From the NCBI GenBank assembly GCA_023374025.1, contig SIJG01000162.1:26990-90989 (forward strand): a stretch of DNA of 64,000 bases, read 5' to 3'. A program made the translations under genes and the position numbers. Positions 8,457 to 18,346 of the stretch are shown in pieces. The stretch is from Heterodera schachtii. Lineage: Eukaryota; Nematoda; Chromadorea; Rhabditida; Heteroderidae. Positions within the stretch are counted from its first letter, which is position 1. Each line of letters starts with the position of its first letter. The notes below the pieces were generated by a model that worked only from the letters and a program-made list of their open reading frames with translations, was not told the origin of the DNA and made no database searches.

Positions 8457-9556
8457 AAGGGGGAGAATGACGAAAAATTGAGCGTCGTGAGGGAACAGCC
8501 GCTGCCAAACAATTCCTTTGAGCAACGGCGCAGTCTTGGCACCACTGGGCAGGTGTCGAGGAGTGTCAAGGAGGGATTTGCACTTTTCGACTTTTCACTG
8601 AGTTGGCATCCTGAAAAACAACATATCTTTTATCTTTTTTTAAATCAGAGTTGTTTCTGTCCACTGAACAAGTGCAGAAATTGCATGACTTTGAGGGGGA
8701 GTGTATGGTCGATTTGGCCCGAGAAAAGGAGGACAAACGAAATCGGACATCCGAAGAACGGCTTAACAGAACATGCGAAAGGCATGAAAAGGGGACAAAA
8801 ACAACTAATTTGAATTGAAATTTTAAGAACGGAACTGATTCTGTTGCGCGTTAATGACATCGTCTCGCGGGAAGCCACGTTCAAAGGGAACATTCACGAA
8901 TTGGAAACGAGGCTTGGAATCGTGGAAAATAGACAGGTGTTGTTGTTGGAATTTAGCTTTAGAAATCTCTTGTCTGGTCGGGTGGTTGGGTGTTGGATTC
9001 GCTTACATGGGATGCGGGTTCAACCACCCCTGGCCGATTGGCTTCTTTCCCCTCCTGCACTTTCACGGAAGACTTGTCTAATCAAACACTTGTTTTGACG
9101 AGTCTATAATGAAGTGCAAAAAGCAATGCTGGGAAATGAGTGTTACTCGTTCGAGACGCATTCCGCTCGGAAGAGAGTCAAACAGTTCCCACATTCTCTC
9201 CATAAAACTTATAAATCTTTCAAAGTCTAATACATATTTGTCAGTAATGTTTGTTTTTTTCTAGGCCGAAGTCCTGGACTATCTTCGCCAATTTGGTGCT
9301 GTTTTACCGTCATTGGTTCAATCAGTCCAAACCCTTCAACAACAACAGCAGCAACTGTTGCAGAGACTTTCATCCATTCCCGAATAACAAATTTTATTAA
9401 CTTACTTTTATTTTTTGTTGTTTTGTTGCATATTTTATTATCATTTATAAGAAATATGTTAATTGCATTTCAATTAGTCAATAAATTCGGTTACCAAACA
9501 TATAATTGTTTTCGTTTCCTGAATTGTCGGGTGAACGAACAGCCACTGAAGTGAAT
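8457..9556 (+). repeat. Segmental duplication of the TRPM 3' end (copy 1)
   Basis: This 1.1-kb stretch matches 14400-15499 almost base for base across exons, introns and 3' flank, ending in TTTCCTGAATTGTCG(G/T)GTGAACG. The main differences are a changed stretch after the exon ending AATAGACAG (8936-8975 against 14880-14915) and a few single bases. Introns as similar as exons point to a recent copying event. Confidence 0.9.
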
Positions 9557-9825
9557 AAACAAAGAACAAAATTGATTTTTTTTTGACGAGATTACATTTT
9601 TTGCGACATGTTCAAATAAATTTAAAATGTTTTTCATTAATAAATAAATCAGTCGAAAAATAATCCCCCTGTCCATTCGAACGGTCAATCAATTACTAAC
9701 AATCATTTTTTGTTCTAAAAATTCTCGGAAACATATCTATGGGGGGTATTCAAGGTCGCAGATCCATTTCCAATCTCGGACCAGAATTCGAACAACTCGA
9801 AAATTCAAGTCACATCACCTTTTTT
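9557..9825. other. Intergenic, nothing recognised
   Basis: A/T-rich sequence between the duplicated TRPM 3' flank and the next foldback. Weak GAATTCGAACAACTCG words near 9783 suggest repeat debris. No gene seen. Confidence 0.5.
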
Positions 9826-10311
9826 GGTAATACTAGAGAATTGGTGTCCCGACGAAAAACAAAGTTAAGAAGTTTCTTTAAAGTTTTTCTAGGGTAAGAA
9901 AATACGATGATCACGAATCCGAGCTCGGATTTTACAAAATCATTGATTTTGTCAATAATTTTTCATCATGTGCCAAAATTTTAATAAAATTTTTCATGTA
10001 AAAATAATTTGAAAACGTGTATTTTGGGGTTTTCAGGGTCGCTGACCATGAATATGACTTTAATTTTGGTCAATTACGAATCCCGGACCCGAATTCGGAC
10101 AAAAAGTCGGAAATTCAAAACGCATTTTATGTTTTGAGAATTTTGAATTTCGACTTTGTTCGAATTCAGGTCCGGGATTCGAAATTAGTGAAAATTAATG
10201 TCATGTTCGTGATCAGCTGTCCAGAAAACCCCCATAAATATGTTTTAACGATAGAAAAGAAAATATTTTAAATTATTTTTTTCCGGGACACAAATTCTCC
10301 AGTATTTTACC
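9826..10311. mobile_element. GGTA-type foldback element
   Basis: The ends are inverted copies: GGTAATACTAGAGAATTGG on the left and, reverse complemented, GGTAAAATACTGGAGAATT on the right, each followed by a GTGTCCCG-like word. Inner arms (10020-10120 and 10140-10245) mirror each other, with GGGTCGCTGACCATGAATAT and its complement and the ATCCCGGACCCGAATTCG word. No 8-bp duplication could be matched at these borders, so the insertion may be old. Confidence 0.65.
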
Positions 10312-10317
10312 TATGTA

Positions 10318-10535
10318 TTTTTTTGCTCTTCCTTTTCGTCTGCTCTTCAGTACAAACTTTTTCCCTTTCTCTAATTTGTGTTTGGCAATAACATTTTTCA
10401 TAAATTAGTTGTTTCTTCTGTTATTCATTCATATGCAACAATTGCTTTTTTTGGTTGTGGTTTTTATGGGTATCTGAACACGACTCTGACATTCACTTTG
10501 GCTTTTTCAGAGTCCCTGACAAAATTCGAAAAAGT
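10318..10535. repeat. Second copy of the U6-upstream block
   Basis: Matches 6139-6370 (GCTCTTCCTTTTCGTCTGCT, CTTTCTCTAATTTGTGT, CACTTTGGCTTTTTCAGAG) but continues into CAAATCTTTCAAAATTCTC instead of a U6 fragment. It lies just upstream of the gene at 10664. Confidence 0.6.
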
Positions 10536-10663
10536 TGAAAATTCAAATCTTTCAAAATTCTCTTTAAGAGTATTTTAATCTGTATGGAATGACTATGTAT
10601 CTTTTGACCAATTATTTTTTATTCATTGACTTACTGTTTAATTTCCTTCTCGATTCAGCAAAA

Positions 10664-11611
10664 ATGACAGACAAAATTGACCAAGCTAATAAGAAAAAGA
10701 ACCAAAAGACGGCTCCAAAAAATTTGCTCGACAATGAGGTAAAATTTGGAGTTGACTTTTCATTCGAAGTAATAACTTAAATTTTCGGTCATTCAGGCCC
10801 AACAATCCTCGTCACAGCAGCAGCAGCAAGTGGATGACGCGCTGAACGATGACGAAAAAGGGGAGAATGACGAAAAATTGAGCGTCGTGAGGGAACAGCC
10901 GCTGCCAAACACTGGGCAGGTGTCGAGGAGTGTCAACGATGACGCGCAGAACGATGGCCCGCCGAACGTTGTCCCGAACGTTGTCCCGCCGATCGTTGTC
11001 CCGAACGTTGTCCCGCCGATCGTTGTCCCGAACGTTGTCCCGCAGAACAATGTCCCGCAGAACGATGGCCCGCCGAACGAAGTCCCGAACGTTGTCCCGC
11101 AGAACGTTGTCCCGAACGTTGTCCCGCAGAACGAAGTCCCGAACGTTGTCCCGCTGAACGATGGCCCGCCGAACGAAGTCCCGCCGAACTTTGTCCCGCT
11201 CGTTTTGAACCAGATGACTATGATGGGCGACGCAACTCAAAATTTATCTGTTCAAGTCGAGGAATTGCGCCATGGTAAAGAATTTGGTCCCAATTTAACT
11301 TTTTATTTTGGGCAAAAAATAAGCAGTTTCCTATGGTATTCAAGAGTGCTGACCACGAATCTGAACTTGAATTTGCCAAATTCCGAATCCCGGACCCGAA
11401 TTCGAACAAAAAGTTAAATTTTTTACCAAAATGTACATTGGCAAGTCCAAGTTCGAATTCGTAATCAGCACCTTTGAAATGCCTAAAAATTGCTTTTGAT
11501 CCCAAAATTTAAAAAAAACCATTGCCAGAAAACGCCGTTCAAAATTGGATGATGGCCACCGGTTTTTCGCTGCTCGCCTTCGCCGTTGGATTTGCCATCT
11601 ACAAAAAATGA
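10664..11611 (+). CDS. Tail-anchored repeat protein carrying a TRPM-linker segment
   Basis: Three exons: 10664-10738, 10797-11274 and 11529-11611; the junctions are GT-AG and in phase. The protein of about 211 residues starts MTDKIDQANKKKNQKTAPKN. It has a short poly-Q run and a stretch (GENDEKLSVVREQPLPN, then TGQVSRSV) also found in the TRPM gene at 14.4 kb. A low-complexity region of (N/P)(V/E)VP units follows, and the last exon encodes a single hydrophobic helix (WMMATGFSLLAFAVGFAIY) ending in KK. The terminal helix with two lysines predicts a C-terminally anchored membrane protein, possibly in the endoplasmic reticulum; this is inference. No known family was recognised. The paralogous first exon occurs at 7675. 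Intron 2 is largely a foldback-like sequence. Confidence 0.65.
10955..11195 (+). repeat. Coding minisatellite, NVVP-type units
   Basis: Units of 12-15 bp built on CCGAACGTTGTCCCG repeat about 17 times, with variants CCGATCGTTGTC, CAGAACGAAGTC and CGGAACGATGGCC. In the gene frame they encode NVVP, IVVP, NEVP and NDGPP. Other frames are also open and read as Ser/Arg/Thr repeats, a side effect of the repeat period. Confidence 0.85.
11275..11528 (+). mobile_element. Foldback-like sequence occupying a whole intron
   Basis: Intron 2 of the 10664 gene. It starts GGTAAAGAATTTGGTCCC (with the splice donor GT inside the first five bases) and ends GATCCCAAAATTTAAAAAAAACC shortly before CCATTGCCAG. Inside are mirrored arms with CTGACCACGAATCTGAAC, CCCGGACCCGAATTCGAAC and the complement TTCGAATTCGTAATCAGC, the family word of the GGTA foldbacks. 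No clean target duplication remains. Confidence 0.55.
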
Positions 11612-11756
11612 TTTTTTTGATGAAATGTGACACTTTTTTGTTGAAAAATAATTTTGTTTTTGCTTAATATATTGCTCAATTCCAAACAACGTAGGATATG
11701 ACAAATATTTCATTATTTTCTGATTTGCTAATTTTGCCGTCCTAATACGAACTTAG

Positions 11757-14700
11757 CTGTTGGGGCCACCAGACATGCTTGTCCCTGGGCGTTATTGTGA
11801 ACAACAAGCAATTCCTGGCACATCCTTGGTAGCATTTCTTAGCATTTTGCTGCTATTAATTGTCATGCCTTTTTAGCTGCCAAATTTTGTTGGCCGACCT
11901 TTGGCACGGCGGTCTCCGTATTCGAAGCAACTCAAACATCAAAGTGCTCATGGGCATTCTGTTCCCTCCCTCAATCTTTCTGCTCGAATTCAAATCCCGC
12001 GAAGAATTGCTGCTTACATGTGGTTTATCTCCCCAATATTTCGGTTTTTTTAGATCTTTAAAAGTAAGCGCAAACGCCGTCGTCCCTCCCACTCGCGTTC
12101 TTCCACCACGGCCAAAGAGGACATTGAGATGGGCAAACAGAGGAACCGAGGTTGGTGGTTGCCTTCGAGTGGTCCAATCCCCGTTCGACCACCCACAACT
12201 TCTGCTCAGATTGCCAATGCCTTTTAGTGACGAGTCGCAGCACACCGATGAAGGAGGGCCCAACTTTGAAGGCCGTTGATGAAGACGGTGTTGGTGGTAA
12301 ACAAAGGAAAAGCAAAGGCAGGGAGGGCCGTGGCGTCCGTGCGCTTGTCGCCCATTCGACGATTGGAGCGGCAGCGGTGCCATCGGCGACCAACAGTGAG
12401 CAAGTTTTGTTTTTCCACCTTAATCGGAAATTTTTAGGTACCGGTGGGAGTCCACTGCTGTCCCATGCTCCGCTTCCACTGAACAACTCGATGAACCACG
12501 CCTGGCCAACCCCAAAAACTTACGGAGCAATAAATCCCGACGGAAAATCGCCACATTTTCTCGTGGGAAGTGACGAAAATATTGGCGACTCTTCAAACGA
12601 AGCTGCTTATTACCACCCAACAACAACTTCTCCGACGAGACACAGACGAAAAAAGACAGCGCTCAGCGAAAATGGTCTTTTATAGGCATATATTTTCGAT
12701 CTCCACTCTTTTTTTAGCAATTTTGTTTTAAAGCCATGAAAATATAATTCTGGGAATATTTGAAATTAGTCATAGAAACATTTTTCATAACTTGGAAATA
12801 AAAAAATTTTCCTAAACGGATGATGGGGGGGGGGCTATCGATATTTTTTGTACCTGAAAATGAAATAAATAATTTTTTCAGATGAAATTCCTTTGCGAGA
12901 GACGAATGACTACAACAAAGACACACAAAACAATGAAACAGCAAATGCGCACGTCGAGTCCGAAAGCCAGCCAAAAAATGAGTCTTTGCCGAGAACGCCT
13001 TCCGAGCAAATTGGCCGATTGACTGTCAACGGAGGCCATGTGCCGAAAGGGATTCCATTGCCCGAGGGGGTCACTCTCAACAAAACGGTAAAGCATCAAA
13101 TGTAAAAGCGTGAAATTTTTTTAAATAATCAGCGCCAAATCAAATACCGGCGAAGACTGTACGAGTTTTTTGTGGCTCCGATCACCACTTTTTGGGCCTG
13201 GACTCTCAGTTTCCTCGTGTTTCTGTCCGTACTCACTTATGTGCTGCTCATCAAAACGCCTCCAAGTCCCTCTTACTTTGAGTGGTATTTGTTCGCATAT
13301 GTCGTGGCGTTTGGGTTGGAAATTACGAGGAAGGTGAGTTTTGAAACTTTTTTATCTAAATTCAATGATTAAAATTCAGTTTTTCATGTCTGAACCAAAG
13401 AAAATCAAAGAGAAATTTGAGCATTTTTATTCCGTTTGCACACTCCGACAAGGTTTTATTTATTTTCAATTTTACGAATTTTGGTTTGTTTAGTAAAAGT
13501 GTTGGAAGAGTTATTTTGGCTGTCGATTCGGTGCTTTGGACAATGAAATTGTTGGACTTTTTGGGCGTCCATCCGAGATTCGGTCCCTACATAACAATGG
13601 CTGGGAAAATGGTCTCATTTTGGCACTGAATTGGAATGGAATTGCATATTCTCCCATTGCCAGATTATGAACATGTCCAGCATTATCGTCATGTTAGGCA
13701 TTTCTCTGCTTGGCTTTGGCCTCGCTCGTCAGTCAATCACTTACCCAAACGAAGAATGGCATTGGCTTCTGCTGCGCAATGTCTTCTACAAGCCCTATTT
13801 CATGCTTTATGGCGAAGTTTATGCTGACGAAATCGACACTTGTGGGGATGAAGGTGAAATGCCATGAAATTGCATTTAAATAAAGTTACTCAATCCCTTT
13901 TCAGCATGGGACGAACACTTGGACAAAAATGTTTCCATTGCCAGTGCGTGGGTCAACCGAGATGATCCGGCACGGGAATTGGCCTGCGTGCCGGGGCATT
14001 GGATTCCGCCGATTTTAATGACCGTTTTTTCTGCTTATTGCTAACATTTTGCTGATCTCGATGCTCATCGCCATTTTCAACAATATTTTTGAGTCGACCA
14101 ACAAAATTTCTCAACAACTTTGGTAGATCCTTCAAATATTCTTCCGACTGGCCATTGGCATATGTACTTCTTTTTTTGTTTAGGCTTTTCCAGCGTTACC
14201 GACAAGTCATGGAATACGAAGCGACGCCTTTCCTTCCGCCGCCGTTCACTCCGATTTATTACGTTTACATGTGCTTTCGCTACCTCAATTATCGCAATTT
14301 AATTTGCATTTGCTGTGCCCCCAAATTTCGGCGTCTTTTCTTTCCCGATTGCTTATGCTTTTGTGCCAGAAATAAACAGTGCCAAAATCAAAATGAAGAA
14401 AAGGCGGAGAATAACGAAAAATTGAGCGTCGTTAGGGAACAGCCGCTGCCAAACAATTCCTTTGAACAACGGCGCAGTCTTGGCACCACTGGGCAGGTGT
14501 CGAGGAGTGTCAAGGAGGGATTTGCACTTTTCGACTTTTCACTGAGTTGGCATCCTGAAAAACAACATATCTTTTATTTTTTTTTAAAATCAGAGTTGTT
14601 TCTGTCCTCTGAACAAGTGCAGAAGTTGCATGACTTTGAGGGGGAGTGTATGGTCGATTTGGCCCGAGAAAAGGAGGACAAACGAAATCGGACATCCGAA

Positions 14701-15328
14701 GAACGGCTTAACAGAACATGCGAAAGGCATGAAAAGGGGACAAAAACAACTAATTTGAATTGAAATTTTAAGAACGGAACTGATTCTGTTGCGCGTTAAT
14801 GACATCGTCTCGCGGGAAGCCACGTTCAAAGGGAACATCCACGAATTGGAAACGAGGCTTGGAATCGTGGAAAATAGACAGGTTTGGAATTTAGGTTTAA
14901 AGCAATTGTCTTGTCTGGTCGGGTGGTTGGGTGTTGGATTCGCTTACATGGGATGCGGGTTCAACCACCCCTGGCCGATTGGCTTCTTTCCCCTCCTGCA
15001 CTTTCACGGAAGACTTGTCTAATCAAACACTTGTTTTGACGAGTCTATAATGAAGTGCAAAAAGCAATGCTGGGAAATGAGTGTTACTCGTTCGAGACGC
15101 ATTCCGCTCGGAAGAGAGTCAAACAGTTCCCACATTCTCTCCATAAAACTTATAAATCTTTCAAAGTCTAATACATATTTGTCAGTAATGTTTGTTTTTT
15201 TCTAGGCCGAAGTCCTGGACTATCTTCGCCAATTTGGTGCTGTTTTACCGTCATTGGTTCAATCAGTCCAAACCCTTCAACAACAACAGCAGCAACTGTT
15301 GCAGAGACTTTCATCCATTCCCGAATAA
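11757..15328 (+). CDS. TRPM-family cation channel, 5' part missing, possible pseudogene
   Basis: TRPM proteins are tetrameric plasma-membrane or organellar cation channels. Recognisable blocks in order are CLSLGVIVNNKQFLAH with CCQILLADLWHGGLRIRSN (pre-S1), KVLMGILFPPSIFLLEF, an S1-S2 exon at 13133-13333 (YEFFVAPITTFWAWTLSFLV), S4/S4-S5 (GRVILAVDSVLWTMKLLDF), the pore exon 13664-13853 with KPYFMLYGEVYADEID, S6 (LLIANILLISMLIAIFNNI), a TRP-like YRQVMEYEATPFLPPPF, and the tail EQVQKLHDFEGECMV plus a Gln-rich coiled coil ending SSIPE. Missing or odd: the long N-terminal TRPM homology region is absent, a stop lies just before the first exon, no S3 helix is recognisable near 13420-13495, the linker splice near 12010-12060 needs an unusual site, and a T6 run at 14025-14030 shifts S6 by one base. 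One tail intron (14727-14772) is GC-AG. Paralogous tails lie at 8.4 and 10.8 kb. Confidence 0.8.
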
Positions 15329-15499
15329 CAAATTTTATTAACTTACTTTTATTTTTTGTTGTTTTGTTGCATATTTTATTATCATTTATAAGAAATATGT
15401 ATGTTAATTGCATTTCAATTAGTCAATAAATTCGGTTACCAAACATATAATTGTTTTCGTTTCCTGAATTGTCGTGTGAACGAACAGCCATTGAGGTGA
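14400..15499 (+). repeat. Segmental duplication of the TRPM 3' end (copy 2, in situ)
   Basis: The counterpart of 8457-9556. Because the upstream exons here continue the TRPM frame (pore, S6, TRP-like box), this copy is taken as the original and the 8.4-kb copy as derived. Confidence 0.85.
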
Positions 15500-15679
15500 A
15501 ACTGAAACATATAAATTACGCATATCTAATTGTTGTTTTCTGTTTTTATACTTGTCTATAAACTAATTGGTTTTGTTTAAGCAATTGGTTTTCCAATAAA
15601 ATTTATGTGAATTTTTCATACTTTTTTTTCCTGTTAATTTTTTGTTATGTCCGTTTTCATTAATTTCCTTCAGAGCATA

Positions 15680-16406
15680 ATGCCGCCCGGTTTCAAGGAG
15701 TACTTTCTTCTCGACAAATTGGCAAAAGCGTTTAATATTGTGAAACAAACTGGGGGCATCCGAGCAGCAATTAAACAGCGTTATTTGATGGACACGGTCA
15801 AATGAATGAAATTTATTTATTTTTTTAATTAGAACTTCCAATTTTAAAAACGAATTTCAGAACCGTGCTGGCACATTGATAGGCGAGGATCAGTTTGGCA
15901 ACCGATACTTTGAAGTAAACAAACAAAGATTCATAGATATTCATAAATTTAATTAAATACACTGAAAAATATTTACTAAAAATGAAAGACAATCTTTTTA
16001 TTGAAGAAAAAATAAATAAAAGAGGGGCGGCATTTACGAACGAAGGCTAAGGTGGGGTTGATGTCTTAATAATTTGCATTTTTGAATGAATTTCAGTCTG
16101 AGTTTATGTCAATTTAAGGACAACACTTATTTCATGCCCCGGAATCGCTACGTCGTCTACGCCGAGAGGGTTTGGCTCGACTACGACGCCTCGCAAGTTC
16201 CGCCCGAATGGCACCGCTGGTTGCACCACATTTGCGACAAACCGCCGACCGTTGAGCCACCGCCGGAGCGCAAGAAATGGATGTTGGAACACGAGCCGAA
16301 CAATTCGATTGTAATGAGCAAAAAATACGTGCCCTATTCGACCACACGCCCAAAAGTGGAGGGATGGGTGCCGGGGAGGAAGAGAAGCGAAGAGGGGACG
16401 CACTGA
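15680..16406 (+). CDS. NDUFA12: NADH:ubiquinone oxidoreductase subunit A12 (complex I, B17.2)
   Basis: An accessory subunit on the matrix side of mitochondrial complex I. Three exons (15680-15796, 15861-15914 and 16119-16406) join in phase to give about 152 residues; the human protein is 145. Family hallmarks in order are GGIRAAIKQRY, RAGTLIGEDQFGNRYFE, NRYVVYAERVWLDYDASQ, the signature VPPEWHRWLHHICDKPPT, and YVPYSTTRPKVEGWVPG near the end. The start was chosen at MPPGFKEYFLL, the first in-frame ATG after the upstream A/T-rich gap. The gene converges with the TSPO-like gene to the right. No defect was seen. Confidence 0.93.
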
Positions 16407-16675
16407 GTGAGGGCGAAGGAATGGAAAAGGGACGAATGACCGACGGACGGACAAAAGACAAACGGACGAACGAATCCACCACCAACCCATTCAGTTGTAA
16501 TATTTGTGAGAGGAGAAGGAATAAATGCAATTAGGACTAGTTGATTCGCTTCGCCACAATATTTCGGCTTCTCCATCAATTTGTTCGTATGGATGCCGGA
16601 TTTGTGTTAAATTGCATAGGTGTTTTTTTACATTTTTTCGACAATGATATTTTCGTACACAACAAAAGATTTTTG

Positions 16676-17010
16676 GCTCTAGTGCACTTTGAGTCCAATC
16701 AATTGACTTTATACAATAATTTTGTTCATGTTTGAACAACCCCTATCTTATTGGTAGCATTGAAAGCACAAAGTCTAACGAAGCTAAAATATATAAAATC
16801 TCAACATTTAGGCAATTACGAAAAAAGATCTGATCAATTAATTGTTATTTTCGTTTGTAACTTTCTTGAAATGTTAGAATTCTCTTGTCTTATTGTATTA
16901 TTACATTAATTAGACTATCCAAAAAGATAGGGGTTGTTCAAACATGAACAAAATTATTGTAAAAAAACTCGGGTCTGTCAATTGATTGGATTCATAAAGT
17001 GCACTAGAGC
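16676..17010. mobile_element. MITE with GCTCTAGTGCAC termini
   Basis: A 335-bp foldback lies between the 3' ends of NDUFA12 and the TSPO-like gene. The left end GCTCTAGTGCACTTTGAGTC and the right end AAGTGCACTAGAGC are complementary, and the match continues through TTTGTTCATGTTTGAACAAC and CCCCTATCTT on both arms (about 75 bp). No clear target duplication was found. Related words (GATTGGACACATAAAATGCA) occur near 18815, suggesting another fragment. Confidence 0.75.
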
Positions 17011-17043
17011 AGATGGCTTTTTAACAAAAAAAAATTCGAAGAC

Positions 17044-17794
17044 CTATTCGGTCAAATAATCATCAGGGACTGGAGTTATCTCCGGGCTCTCGCTCTCACC
17101 ATCATTCTCATCGCACAAATGCGCCTTCAGGGAAAGCCCAGCGCAGCAAATGGCCCAAAGAGTGAAAGGCATGCTGAATTGGTAAATACAACCGGCACAA
17201 CTCCCAAATAAACTCACGTCCAATAAGCGGAAATCTTGTCGATGGTGTAGAAAGCCACTGAAGTAGCGACGGAAAGTCCGGCAAGGACAACAGCGTTGGC
17301 AGTCAGCTTAAAGGGTTGGATTTGGAGCTGAGTAAGACGAACTTGTAGGTTGCCTACCGCCTTGATATCATGTTTTTTGAGCGTGGGCACCAAAAAACAG
17401 CCGCTGAACAGCGTCGCACCGTACAGTCCCAACGCGATTTTTGAGTCGGTGCAACTGAATCCTGAACCATTCCTTTTCATCCATTAATTGTCAAAAAACC
17501 TGACACCTCCTCCAATTTTATAGACCAAATAGGACGCGTAACCGAACGGAATGGTGACGGCGGTGTTGGCCAGCAAATAATTGTATTTGCAACAACGGGC
17601 GAAAGAAAGAAACTCTTGTTTCTAAAAGCTGAATTGAGTTAAATTCCACACCTCTGGTGTCAGCAAACCTTGAGGAATTTAACCAATTCCTGATCTTTGA
17701 TGGCCATCGTTGAGCCCACGAAGGCGCCAATGGAAGGAACGGCGGCGCACAAAAGTGCGTTGCGAGTGTCCACAGAATTCAAAGCAAAAAGCAT
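17044..17794 (-). CDS. TSPO: Translocator protein, TSPO/peripheral benzodiazepine receptor family
   Basis: TSPO is a five-helix protein of the outer mitochondrial membrane that binds porphyrins and cholesterol. Four exons in phase (17794-17669, 17621-17507, 17461-17218, 17173-17044) give about 204 residues; the human protein is 169. Family landmarks are VPSIGAFVGS in helix 1, IPFGYASYLVYKIGGG (compare the MGYGSYLVWKELGG region), ALGLYGATLFSGCFLVPT in helix 3, VATSVAFYTID in helix 4 and MPFTLWAICCAGLSLKAHL in helix 5. The tail is acidic (DENDGESESPEI) and longer than usual. The canonical Trp-rich positions of loop 1 and helix 3 are poorly kept. A possible 30-bp mini-intron near 17316-17345 would remove an extra loop of ten residues. 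The start was chosen at M17794. The assignment rests on motif order, not a search. Confidence 0.72.
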
Positions 17795-17799
17795 AGCGA

Positions 17800-18346
17800 A
17801 GACAAATTGAAAGGTATATCGATTGAATACGGAGTGTGAATCGCTATAATAACGAAAAAAGACGCGATTTAAAATCAAAACAATTGGTTTAATAAAAACG
17901 AAAAATGACCATTTCTAGTATTTTTTCCAAAAATCGCATAAATCATCAAACTTTCTCAGAAAAGCAGCAAAAATAAGCATTTCAGAAAAAAATCATCAGG
18001 TTTGCCGCACTAATCATTTTCCTTATGAAATGAAGTTTTTAACCCGAAAATATATAAATGGACAAAATGGAGGCACTCCTTTTTGCCATAGTTAAAGTGG
18101 TTTTCGTTAGGTGAAAAGACAAAGAAAAAAGGTAGGAAACGCTCAAAATTTAGCGGGGTTTTTGGCGTACTGCAACAGTTTCCTGCAATTGAATACCTAA
18201 CAGGTTTCTGTTGGTCAGAGATTAAAATAGGTAACAGGTTTTTTCAACCCTGATCAATTGGACGCATAAACTGAAATTACTATCATAGTGTCCAAACTTC
18301 CCGGTGCTAAAATTACAGTCGTCTTTTTAATTGTTATTTTATTCAA
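17800..18346. other. Intergenic spacer between divergent genes
   Basis: Separates the TSPO-like gene (leftward) from the 18347 gene (rightward), so it should hold both promoters. A/T-rich; no repeat with clear ends except a GATCAATTGGACGCATAAAC word near 18255 that resembles the MITE at 16676. Confidence 0.4.

Larger units (their letters stand above)
7675..9387 (+). pseudogene. Chimeric gene: foreign first exon joined to a TRPM C-terminal tail, disrupted
   Basis: The first exon (ATG 7675, MSDKI) is homologous to exon 1 of the 10664 gene. It is split by a 546-bp foldback insertion (7694-8239) whose 8-bp duplication AAAATTGA repeats the exon. After the insertion the exon resumes (KIDQANEKKKQN) with a one-base shift relative to its paralogue. 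Exon 2 starts near 8375 (AQLASSQQQQQ) and runs into text nearly identical to the TRPM 3' end at 14400-15328: VREQPLPNNSFEQRRSLGTT, EQVQKLHDFEGECMVDLAR, the GC-AG intron, VNDIVSREATFKGNIHELE, and finally LQRLSSIPE with stop 9385-9387. The TRPM coiled-coil tail (KLHDFE) is a subunit-assembly region in that family. The insertion and frameshift suggest this copy is dead, unless a downstream start is used. Confidence 0.6.

Noticed and set aside
8940..9100. Possible tRNA or small RNA in the TRPM tail intron (GGGTTCAACCACCCC word)
   Set aside because: A B-box-like word is present but there is no A-box or cloverleaf; the similarity between the two copies is explained by recent duplication.
10812..11240. 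Arg/Ser/Thr and Arg/Asp repeat proteins in other frames of the 11-kb minisatellite
   Set aside because: Alternate-frame shadows of the coding minisatellite; only the plus-strand NVVP frame joins in-phase exons and ends in a membrane helix.
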